Source: Mycobacterium sp. 1100029.7 (lineage in GTDB: Bacteria; Actinomycetota; Actinomycetes; Mycobacteriales; Mycobacteriaceae). Taken from it: a stretch of 64,000 nt of DNA. Shown here piece by piece: positions 57,080 through 64,000 of this stretch. Each line of letters opens with the position of its first letter. The stretch's first letter is position 1. The stretch covers positions 1-64,000 of the forward strand of contig NZ_LZSC01000028.1 in the NCBI RefSeq assembly GCF_001665235.1, in the 5' to 3' direction. Made by a program: the position numbers and the translations under genes. The notes below the pieces were generated by a model, which saw only the letters and a program-made list of their open reading frames with translations, was not told the DNA's origin and made no database searches.

Positions 57080-58138
57080 CTACTGCCGCAACGTGGTGTG
57101 CGGACTCTGGCCGTAGGTCTGCCGATACTGCACGGCGAACCGGCCGGTGTGTACGAATCCCCACCGCTGCGCGATTTCGGCAACGGTGGTTCCGGTCCGG
57201 TCGCTGGCCATCAGGTCCAGATGTGCACGGTGCAGGCGGACCCGGCGCAAATACCGCGTTGGAGTGGTGTCGAGCTGGTGTTTGAACAGGTATTGCACCG
57301 CCCTGGGCGTGAGATGCACAGCGGCGGCGACGTCGTGGACGCCCACATCGCTGGCGGCGTGACAGTGAATGAACGACACCGCGTCTTTGAGGGCTTCCGG
57401 AACCGCCGGATCGGTGAGCACGTCGTTGTCCGCGGTGAGGTTGGATGGATAACACTCGAGGACCACCGTTGCCAGCACAGCCGCCATCGATGCGGCGATC
57501 AACGGTTGCTGCCCGGTATCGGCCGACGACAGCGTGGCGGTAACGTAATCCAGTGCGCGGTGCCAGCCGTGGGCGGCCGCTCGTGAGCGGGGGCGCCAAT
57601 CCAGAAACCGAATTTTTTGCGGCAGTGGCGCGTGCTGGTCGGCAGCGACCTTGCGCAGCACCTCTTCTTTGATGCTCACGACGTCGAATCGCGCGGAATT
57701 CACTTGCAGCACGCACGACATACCGTCGGAGACCAAGACCGGGTGATCCACCTCGGAAAAGGAACTTGCGCTGGAGGTCAACGAGCCCGCCCGGGGCTGG
57801 ATTACGAGAATGGGGTCGCCGCCGGGAATCTCGCAGCTGACCCGGCCCTGAATCAACACCTCGTCCAACGACATCGACCCCGCGGTGCAACGCCGGTGCT
57901 TCACCGTCGATCCCCTGCCCAATCCTTTGATCTGCCAGCCGGGTGTATAGGCGGCAGCAAAGAAGCGTCTGGCATCTTCGGGGTCGAAAGTCCGGAATTG
58001 CTCGTGCCGCAGGGCGGCCGGTCTCGACGACCTAGCCGAAACGCGGCCGGATGCAGCTGCGTCAGCAACCGACTCAGCCGATTCCTCGACCGCGTGGCCG
58101 GACCTGCCGTCGGGCCTGTTCTCGATAATGCTCGTCAT
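57080..58138 (-). CDS. AraC-family transcriptional regulator
   Basis: This 352-residue regulator has a C-terminal pair of helix-turn-helix motifs: VGVHDVAAAVHLTPRAVQYL followed by YLRRVRLHRAHLDLMASD and TTVAEIAQRWGFVHTGRFAV. The N-terminal 200 residues look like an AraC-binding-like sensor domain, with RRFFAAAYTPGWQIKGLGRG. The start at MTSIIENRPDG is chosen, 11 bases after the stop of the glycosyltransferase, with which it is probably co-transcribed. The ligand is unknown. Confidence 0.86.
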   Translation of the reverse strand: MTSIIENRPDGRSGHAVEESAESVADAAASGRVSARSSRPAALRHEQFRTFDPEDARRFFAAAYTPGWQIKGLGRGSTVKHRRCTAGSMSLDEVLIQGRVSCEIPGGDPILVIQPRAGSLTSSASSFSEVDHPVLVSDGMSCVLQVNSARFDVVSIKEEVLRKVAADQHAPLPQKIRFLDWRPRSRAAAHGWHRALDYVTATLSSADTGQQPLIAASMAAVLATVVLECYPSNLTADNDVLTDPAVPEALKDAVSFIHCHAASDVGVHDVAAAVHLTPRAVQYLFKHQLDTTPTRYLRRVRLHRAHLDLMASDRTGTTVAEIAQRWGFVHTGRFAVQYRQTYGQSPHTTLRQ

Positions 58139-58149
58139 GGCCGCGCCGG

Positions 58150-59343
58150 TCACCGCGTGAATTCTTCCATTGCTCCACCCCGCTTCGTGGGTAGCAAGCG
58201 TTCTGCGCTGAGTTTCCCATAAATTGCCAGCGCGTCCAGTGCGATTCGGTCCCACGTGTACCGCGACATCGCCCGGCTGCGACCGGCCGCGCCCATACCG
58301 CCGCAGCGAAAACGTTCCGCAGCAAGTTCTCTGAGCGCGGCTGCCAATTCGCCGGCATCATCCGCCGACAGCAAAAGTCCCGTCACATCGGCAACTACGA
58401 CGTCGGTTAACACGCCGACGGGCAGGCTTACCACCGCCACACCACTGGCCATGGCCTGCAGCGTCGCCGTGGCCCGCGGTGGCTGCCGCGGCGTGCAGAC
58501 AAGGACGTCGACGGATCGCAGCAGCATCGGCAACCTATCCCCCGGAACGGCTCCCAGGAATCGAACTCGATCGGCCACGCCCAAGTCGGAGGCAAGACGC
58601 TTCAGCTTTGCCCGCGCCGCGTCGTGGCGACGGTTACTCGAGTCGGTCTCGGCCACCACGAGCTCCGCGGCGCGAACTCTGGGCAATACTTTTACCGCTG
58701 TATCAAATCCATTGTCTGACATCGGGTTTGGCGCCATACACAGGATGCGATGAAGATTGGTACCGCTGTCAAAGGCGGGACCGACGGGACTGTAATGCTC
58801 GACGTCGACACCGTCGGTGAGGACGGACACTCGCGCCCGGCTGTGCACCACCCTCGCCAACGAGTCGAGATCGGACGTGCTCTCCACGGTGACCCAGGAC
58901 GCGTTGCGGGCCAGCAGCCTCTCTATGCGCTCTCGCACCTCTTTGACTGGCTTATCGCCAGACGGTGACCCCGCGGAGGCGGCCAGACTGTGAAAACTTT
59001 GGACGATTGGCCGACCCTGCTGTCGGGCGGCAAGTTGAGCCGCAAGGCCCCCCAGCCAGCCGTAGGCATGCACGACGTCGGGTTGCGCCGATGACCACTG
59101 CTCCTGAAGGGTGGCGGCCCAATCACCGACGAACGGCAGGACGGTTGCGGGTGAGCGCGCCGCGCTGGGTCCAACGCACACGCAAACCGTCCGGTATCCC
59201 GGGTCGACGCGATGCTCGGGCCGGCGACGACCTCCCTGCCGCACATAAAAAATCACGTCGTGGCCTCGGGCGGCGAGCGCCGAACATAGCTGCACGGGCT
59301 CGTCACCGACCACATCATCGCCGATAACGACCGCGATCTTCAC
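58150..59343 (-). CDS. GT4-family glycosyltransferase
   Basis: This 397-residue glycosyltransferase of GT-B fold opens VKIAVVIGDDVVGDEPVQLC and has AYGWLGGLAAQLAARQQGRP and VLTDGVDVEHYSP. The C-terminal nucleotide-sugar site is weak: where retaining GT4 enzymes show an E-x7-E motif, the sequence reads PRQPPRATATLQAMASGVAV, with the first Glu replaced. Activity may therefore be altered. The GTG at 59341-59343 follows AAGGA. A full SigF-type promoter lies upstream, suggesting stress or stationary-phase control. The product is unknown. Confidence 0.82.
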   Translation of the reverse strand: MKIAVVIGDDVVGDEPVQLCSALAARGHDVIFYVRQGGRRRPEHRVDPGYRTVCVCVGPSAARSPATVLPFVGDWAATLQEQWSSAQPDVVHAYGWLGGLAAQLAARQQGRPIVQSFHSLAASAGSPSGDKPVKEVRERIERLLARNASWVTVESTSDLDSLARVVHSRARVSVLTDGVDVEHYSPVGPAFDSGTNLHRILCMAPNPMSDNGFDTAVKVLPRVRAAELVVAETDSSNRRHDAARAKLKRLASDLGVADRVRFLGAVPGDRLPMLLRSVDVLVCTPRQPPRATATLQAMASGVAVVSLPVGVLTDVVVADVTGLLLSADDAGELAAALRELAAERFRCGGMGAAGRSRAMSRYTWDRIALDALAIYGKLSAERLLPTKRGGAMEEFTR

Positions 59344-59420
59344 GACCAAGTCCTTCCGTAACCCGTCCGAACTCCCCTGTCGAGATCTCTCGCACACGCC
59401 CCCGTCCGCGACAGGACGCC

Positions 59421-59446
59421 GTACCCGGCTGCCTTATGCACCAAAC
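59421..59446 (-). promoter_or_regulatory. SigF-type promoter for the glycosyltransferase-AraC operon
   Basis: On the minus strand GTTT (59443-59446) is followed after exactly 16 bases by GGGTAC (59421-59426). This matches the mycobacterial SigF consensus GTTT-N15-17-GGGTA(C/T). It lies 78 bases before the GTG start of the glycosyltransferase and points towards it. Confidence 0.6.
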
Positions 59447-59548
59447 TGGGCGCCCGCACCCACTTCGTCCCTGGTCTGTTCGCTTCGTGTGCTGGCTATT
59501 ACGCGCGCTAACCTGTGGCACTTGGGGTGGCAGGAGGACACTGGACGC

Positions 59549-60445
59549 ATGGCGATCGACACGCACCGTCCCGGGGTTGGGCTGGTGGTCCTGGTGGCTT
59601 CGGCGGGCGGGTTGGACGCGATTTCGGCGGTCCTGGGTGGTTTGCCAGTGAGATTTGGGGCCGCCGTCGTCGTACAGCAGCACCTCGGCGCCCAGTCGAG
59701 CGTTTTGCCGACGATTTTGCGCAGGTCCACCCGGCTTCCGGTGGCCTGGGCGCGCAGCAGGCAATCGGTCGAGGCGGGCCAGGTGGTCGTGTGTCCGCCG
59801 AATATGCATATGGAAATCAAGCCGGACCGCACCTGCCGGCTGCGCACGATGAAGTGTCTGACGGAGCTCCGGTTCGACGTCCTGCTGGCTTCAGTGGCGA
59901 ATTCGTACGGTCCGCGGGGGCTGACGGTGGTGTTATCGGGCTCTGGGCGCGACGCCGCCCGGGGAGTGGTGGCGATGAAGCACGCCGAGGCGGTCGTCAT
60001 CGCTCAGAGCCCGGGCAGCGCCGACTATCCGTCGATGCCGATTGCCGCGATCGAAGCGGGCGCCGATCTAGTGTTGCCGACTGGTGACATCGGCACCGTG
60101 CTCGCCAGCATTGTCGAGGGCGCTCCGCTGCCGTGCCCCCCTCGCGACCCCCCAGCGCCGTCATCGGGTGGGGAGCGGATGAAAACAGGTGAAGCGGCAG
60201 GCGCATCGCACGGTGGGTCGGCCTTGATATCTCCGAGCCGCATCATCGAGGGCGCCGTAGCCCGCGCCGAAGCCGCGCGAACGCGCGCGGCGGAACTGCG
60301 CTGCAGACGCCAGGACCTGGCCGCCGGATTGGGCGCCACCGCCCAGTCGGTGGCGGTTGCCCGGCGCCGGGCCGAAGAATCGTTGCGCCGCGCTGTACAG
60401 GCACAGCAGGCGGCCAAACGCGCCGCGGCGCAGCAGGCTGACTAG
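59549..60445 (+). CDS. CheB-type methylesterase without receiver domain
   Basis: This 298-residue protein has a CheB catalytic domain (about residues 10-190) and no N-terminal receiver. The triad is visible: Ser18 in VASAGG, His45 in VVQQHLG and Asp135 in LSGSGRDAARG, where the usual GxDGA reads GRDAA. About 100 C-terminal residues are Ala/Arg-rich and probably form a coiled coil. The start MAIDTHRPGVG is preferred to an ATG 20 codons upstream. It is convergent with the CheR-PAS gene, overlapping by 4 bases. With no receptor nearby the substrate is not a standard chemoreceptor. Confidence 0.88.
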   Translation: MAIDTHRPGVGLVVLVASAGGLDAISAVLGGLPVRFGAAVVVQQHLGAQSSVLPTILRRSTRLPVAWARSRQSVEAGQVVVCPPNMHMEIKPDRTCRLRTMKCLTELRFDVLLASVANSYGPRGLTVVLSGSGRDAARGVVAMKHAEAVVIAQSPGSADYPSMPIAAIEAGADLVLPTGDIGTVLASIVEGAPLPCPPRDPPAPSSGGERMKTGEAAGASHGGSALISPSRIIEGAVARAEAARTRAAELRCRRQDLAAGLGATAQSVAVARRRAEESLRRAVQAQQAAKRAAAQQAD

Positions 60446-62283
60446 CCCAGAATCTCCATCAGCAGCAGCGCCCCGTCGATGGAGGCATCGCTCGCACGGA
60501 ATGACGTGCAGGTGACTCGCACCCGAGCCGGACGGCCCCGCCGGTTGACTGCGTCCACCACGGCGTCACCGACGCTCTCCGAGTCCACGAATGCGTTACC
60601 TATCAAGGGTCGCACCGTCTCCAGCGGCAGCCCAATGTCTAGCGAGTTGAGACTGGTCCCGGTGATCTCGTCCGCCCGCAGTCCCCAGAGGTCTTCACAG
60701 CCCCGATTCCAGACCACGACCTTCATTTCCCGGTCGACTACGACCATGCCCAGGCGGACGGAGTTGATCAGCGAGTCCAGGAAGATCTTGGCGTTGTCGA
60801 GTTCGAGGCTGCGTTCACGCAGGGTGTCGTTGATGGTGTGCAATTCGTCGTTGGTGGACTGCAGCTCCTCGTTCATCGTCTCGAGCTCTTCGTTGGTCGA
60901 CTGCAGTTCCTCGTTGGTGGTCTCAAGTTCCTCCACCGTGGATTGCAGTTCCTCGTTGGTGGTTTCGAGCTCTTCGTTGGTGGACTGCAGTTCCTCGTAG
61001 GCCGCTTCGAGTTGGCGGTTGGTTTGCACAACTTTGTCCAGCAGGGCGCGGGTGGCGCTGACGTCGAAGAAGACGATCGACACCCCGAGCAACCCGTTTT
61101 CGGCGTCGACGAGAGGATTCACATGAATTTCGAACCACACCGTGTCCGCTCCCGGCCGTTGCCACCGGACGTCCGGGATCCGGGCGGAGCGCCGCTCCAC
61201 CTTGGCCTGCTCGAGGTAGGCGCGTAGCTCGACCGGCCGGTAGGAGACTTCCAGATCACGCAGCAGCCGGCCGATGTCACGAGCGGACAGGCCGAAGATA
61301 TTCTCGGCCTGCTGGTTGATCATCGCGACGGTGTCCTCGCCGGTGACCACGATCTGCGCCACCGGGCTGGCGCGAAACGCCAAGTCCCGCACCGTGATCA
61401 AGCCCGCAGACTCGCCGTTGCGGTCATAGAACATCGCAGCCGGGTCATAGCGCTCCACACCGCCGTGACTACCAGTCGCCTTGCGAAAAATTCGGTACTT
61501 CAGGTTGAGCGGTGTGAACCGGTCACCGTGGCTCAACAGCATCTCGGCATGACCGAGAAACAGTGTTCCTTGTGGTCCCAGCGCAAAATGCAAGCGTCCC
61601 AATACATTTCGTTGGGTCTCCGCATTGAGGTACATAAGGGTGTTGCGGCACACCAGCAGGTCGACACGCGAGATCGGTGCGTCTTTCACCAAGTCGTTGC
61701 GACCAAAGATAACGGCGCGACGAAGATCCTTGTGGAAGATGTAGCGGCCGTTGACCTGTTCAAAGTAGCGCGCCAGTAGATCCTCCGGTACCGATTCGAC
61801 GGCGCGAGCATCGTAGGACGCCGCGCGCGCTTCGGTGAGCGCCTCCTCGTCGACGTCGGTGGCATAGATTTTGACCCGCTCCCGGAACCCGTCCGGACCG
61901 AGCGCCTCGGCTAACATCATGGCCAGGGTGTAGGCCTCCTGCCCGGAAGCGCAGCCCGCGCTCCACACCCGGATCGGGTCGGTGGGATCACGCTCGGCCA
62001 ACATGCGCGGAATGACTTCTTCCCCGATGAATTCCCACGCCTCCGAGTCGCGGAAGAACGCGGTGACGTTGATCAAAATGGTGTTGAACAGCGACACGAA
62101 TTCGTCCGAACTCGCCTGCAGCACATCGAGGTATTCCTCATACGCGGTGTAGCCTGCGTGATCCATTCGATGGCGGACCCGACGCATCAGTGATGTGCGC
62201 TTGTATCCGGTGAAGTCGAAGCCGCGCGAGTCGCGAATATAACCCAAGAGTGCTTCGAAGGACTCGTCGATCGCGTCGTCCAT
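60442..62283 (-). CDS. CheR methyltransferase-PAS-coiled-coil-PAS protein
   Basis: This 613-residue multidomain protein starts with CheR (about 1-275): an N-terminal helical part, the SAM site RVWSAGCASGQEAYTLAMML, and LVCRNTLMYL. A PAS domain (about 300-410) follows, then a coiled coil of repeated units such as EELQSTNEELETTNEELQS (about 430-500), and a second PAS (about 505-613) with VVDREMKVVVWNRGCEDLWG. Such proteins couple sensing by PAS to methylation and to partner signalling. It is downstream of the STAS-HATPase and CheB genes, in one operon. It has no kinase domain of its own. Confidence 0.92.
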   Translation of the reverse strand: MDDAIDESFEALLGYIRDSRGFDFTGYKRTSLMRRVRHRMDHAGYTAYEEYLDVLQASSDEFVSLFNTILINVTAFFRDSEAWEFIGEEVIPRMLAERDPTDPIRVWSAGCASGQEAYTLAMMLAEALGPDGFRERVKIYATDVDEEALTEARAASYDARAVESVPEDLLARYFEQVNGRYIFHKDLRRAVIFGRNDLVKDAPISRVDLLVCRNTLMYLNAETQRNVLGRLHFALGPQGTLFLGHAEMLLSHGDRFTPLNLKYRIFRKATGSHGGVERYDPAAMFYDRNGESAGLITVRDLAFRASPVAQIVVTGEDTVAMINQQAENIFGLSARDIGRLLRDLEVSYRPVELRAYLEQAKVERRSARIPDVRWQRPGADTVWFEIHVNPLVDAENGLLGVSIVFFDVSATRALLDKVVQTNRQLEAAYEELQSTNEELETTNEELQSTVEELETTNEELQSTNEELETMNEELQSTNDELHTINDTLRERSLELDNAKIFLDSLINSVRLGMVVVDREMKVVVWNRGCEDLWGLRADEITGTSLNSLDIGLPLETVRPLIGNAFVDSESVGDAVVDAVNRRGRPARVRVTCTSFRASDASIDGALLLMEILG

Positions 62284-62333
62284 GGAAGTCCCGTCGAGGT
62301 CGGCTACGCAGACCTAAGACATTACTCGCGAGG

Positions 62334-63089
62334 CTAGAGTTCGTTCTCCCGACCGACCACTGCCCACACCGTCTTGCCGGAAGTGCTTGGGATACTTCCC
62401 CACGCACGACACAGGGCAGCGATGATTGCCAGACCCGACAGTTTCTCGGCGCCAGTTTCGGTTTCGATTCGGGCTGCCGGCACCACGCTGTTGTCTTCGA
62501 CCGCCACGGTGACTGTGTCCTGATAGCTCTCGACGATCAGCACTGGCGTGCTGTCGGTATGAGCGAGAACGTTTTCGACGAACACTGTCGCCACCGTACC
62601 GGCGACCGGAGTCAGATGGCTCTGTGCCCACCCCGTCAACCACTCGGCGATCAGGGCACGCGCCAGGCTCACGCTGACCGCCCGCGCGGGAAGTTGCGTT
62701 CGTGCCCTGCGCCGGCCGTCCAGCGACCGATCCGAGGCGGCGTGAAGCGCGGATTCTCGATCCGGTAGTACCGGCACGTAGCGGGAAACACCGACGCTGC
62801 AGATTGCGCGTCGAGACCACTGATCTTGGCACACCAGCAGAATCGGGACGTCCGGCCAGGTACTCACATGCCAGCGGGCGCTGGTGAACACCGACCACGC
62901 GGATTCGCTGGGCACAACCAGATCGTTGACGTCGACAATCACCGCGCGCGGCTCGTCGAGGGCCACCTTGATCACGGCGTCGCGCACTGTCCGATAGCTG
63001 GTACCGTCCAGCACTCCGGTAACGGCCAGGACCGCCACGTCCCGATTATGTTGCGTCTCAACGGCAACCGAGGCTTCAACCACCGACAT
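62334..63089 (-). CDS. STAS-HATPase fusion, anti-sigma-type regulator
   Basis: This 251-residue protein joins an N-terminal STAS-like domain (VAVLAVTGVLDGTSYRTVRD, about 15-110) to a C-terminal HATPase_c-type domain (about 125-250) with the N-box VFVENVLAHT, G1 box VAVEDNS and GLAIIAALCRAWGS. The combination resembles anti-sigma kinases with their antagonist in one chain. The canonical STAS Ser region reads DLVVPSESAWS. The start MSVVEASVAVET overlaps the CheB stop by 14 bases; a longer start is possible. It belongs to the operon CheB, STAS-HATPase, CheR-PAS. Confidence 0.83.
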   Translation of the reverse strand: MSVVEASVAVETQHNRDVAVLAVTGVLDGTSYRTVRDAVIKVALDEPRAVIVDVNDLVVPSESAWSVFTSARWHVSTWPDVPILLVCQDQWSRRAICSVGVSRYVPVLPDRESALHAASDRSLDGRRRARTQLPARAVSVSLARALIAEWLTGWAQSHLTPVAGTVATVFVENVLAHTDSTPVLIVESYQDTVTVAVEDNSVVPAARIETETGAEKLSGLAIIAALCRAWGSIPSTSGKTVWAVVGRENEL

Positions 63090-64000
63090 CACCGACTTGT
63101 TCTGTTGGAGAACTGACGGCGGAGAGCCGTTCACCCAATATTTTCAGCGCGCGTTCGGCTTCGGCGGCCTGCGCGTTGTAGCGGCGAAACAACGGTCCAT
63201 CGCCGACGTCGCCGGCCAGTTGGCGGGCCATCTTGGCCTTCTCCTGCAGACTGCGCAGCGCCACCCACAACGCAGCTTCGATTTCGGTGTCGCGGGCCGA
63301 GAGCAGGGCGTCGGCCGTCCACGCATGTCCGACCCGGCAGCGAAAGTGCCCCTCGCCAATCGCCGCCAGTGATCCATTACAGTCGGGGCAGGTGTACCCC
63401 GACGCCGGGCCGAGGTCTTGAGAGTCGAATTCCGTCGAGAATCGCTGTGTCATGGCAATGCGGTTCTCCATTTCCATCCGGGCATCAGGCTCCATGTTCG
63501 GCTCCTTGATTTCACGGTGTGACAGCTTTCTGAGCACTTCTCCGATGTCGGCCGCCGCAGCCTGGTAATCGAGGACCCCGGCATCCTGCGCATTTCCCGG
63601 CAGCGCGGGAAACAACGCGTCTTCGAGTGACTGGCCGATCGTGGTGCCGCCGCGAGCACGGATCGCGGCCAAACCCAGCACGCCGTCGTCGAGCACGCCC
63701 GACAGCAGCACCCCAACGGCTCGCGGCCCGAACGCCAGCGCAACCGAGCGGAACAGTGCATTGATCGCGGGGCGGTGTCCGTTTTCAGTTGGCCCCTGCG
63801 ACAGCACAACGCGATGGTCGGAGACCAATAAATGATGATCAGGCATTGCGACATAAATCTGCCCCGGCTGCAGGCGCCCGCCATTTTCGGCGGCGACGGC
63901 GGGCAGCGGCCCGCTGCGGTCGACGATGCGCGCAAGAATGCTCGGTGCACCGGCGGGGATATGCAACGTGATCAAATACGCGTACGGCAAGTCAGAAGAC
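63076..64000 (-). CDS. CheB-type methylesterase with C-terminal zinc-ribbon-like domain, 5' end outside window
   Basis: This gene is cut by the right edge, and about 308 residues are visible. The frame runs to the edge (SSDLPYAYLITLHIPAG), where the catalytic Ser segment should lie just outside. His in TLHIPAG and Asp in LLSGVLDDGVLG remain. After the esterase domain a C-terminal region has CPDCNGS and FRCRVGHAWTADALL, a CxxC/CxxxH zinc-ribbon-like motif seen in many stand-alone CheB proteins, then a helical end. A TTG at 63988-63990 is inside the domain and is not the start. It is the first visible gene of the CheB, STAS-HATPase, CheR-PAS operon. Confidence 0.88.
   Translation of the reverse strand, partial: SSDLPYAYLITLHIPAGAPSILARIVDRSGPLPAVAAENGGRLQPGQIYVAMPDHHLLVSDHRVVLSQGPTENGHRPAINALFRSVALAFGPRAVGVLLSGVLDDGVLGLAAIRARGGTTIGQSLEDALFPALPGNAQDAGVLDYQAAAADIGEVLRKLSHREIKEPNMEPDARMEMENRIAMTQRFSTEFDSQDLGPASGYTCPDCNGSLAAIGEGHFRCRVGHAWTADALLSARDTEIEAALWVALRSLQEKAKMARQLAGDVGDGPLFRRYNAQAAEAERALKILGERLSAVSSPTEQVGDVGG

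Noticed and set aside
60838..61010. Repetitive DNA resembling a short CRISPR or microsatellite array
   Set aside because: It is the in-frame coding of coiled-coil heptads in the CheR-PAS protein, with no spacer-like unique segments.

Overview
The window is chromosomal DNA of a mycobacterium, most likely a slow-growing non-tuberculous species. The evidence is high GC, many GTG starts and gene order. Most genes follow the order I recall from M. tuberculosis Rv3103c-Rv3171c: mscS-like, prfB, fprA, hisN, fadE24, fadE23, fadB4, an Rv3143-like receiver, nuoA-N, the Rv3162c-Rv3166c/moxR3 block, Rv3167c-Rv3169, aofH, hpx. The PPE genes that flank nuo in M. tuberculosis are absent, and several accessory blocks sit at synteny breaks. 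Protein identities come from recognising motifs and family signatures; no database was searched.

Layout. 0-5 kb: a truncated proline-rich membrane protein, an MscS channel and prfB on the minus strand, then fprA and small genes. The first 73 bases are an exact inverted copy of part of mscS and break the proline-rich gene. 5-11.5 kb: hisN; fadE24-fadE23 behind a perfect 22-bp palindrome; a GNAT acetyltransferase; an aldo/keto reductase remnant; two MDR-type oxidoreductases including fadB4. 11.5-19.8 kb: a nine-gene, mostly start/stop-overlapping catabolic operon between fadB4 and the Rv3143-like gene. It encodes a homogentisate-dioxygenase-like cupin protein, an alpha/beta hydrolase, a CaiB/BaiF CoA-transferase, an HMG-CoA-lyase-like enzyme, a TetR regulator, an acyl-CoA dehydrogenase, an APH-type kinase, a small DUF6285-like protein and a SnoaL-like protein. 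The dehydrogenase-kinase-small protein trio looks like a 4-hydroxyacyl-CoA isomerising module and is the best candidate for an undescribed pathway.

19.9-36.1 kb: an atypical receiver protein followed by the complete 14-gene complex I operon. A MIRU-type repeat with a translatable mini-ORF lies between nuoF and nuoG. 36-45.8 kb: a GMC oxidoreductase whose end overlaps nuoN antisense, the MoxR/DUF58 block, an SDR-TetR pair, and a divergent Rv3168-Rv3169-like kinase pair. 45.8-54.3 kb: a flavin monooxygenase with an MHS transporter, two flavin amine oxidases flanking an alpha/beta hydrolase (one a Tat lipoprotein), an XRE regulator and small proteins.

54.3-64 kb: a hemophore-like secreted protein with a strong terminator, a type IB topoisomerase, then a signalling cluster. 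This holds a STAS protein, an AraC regulator, a glycosyltransferase behind a SigF-type promoter, two CheB methylesterases, a CheR-PAS-coiled-coil-PAS protein and a STAS-HATPase protein. No chemoreceptor, CheA or flagellar gene is present, so this looks like a stress or sigma-factor signalling system built from chemotaxis parts. The last CheB runs off the right edge. No tRNA, rRNA, CRISPR array or insertion sequence was recognised.
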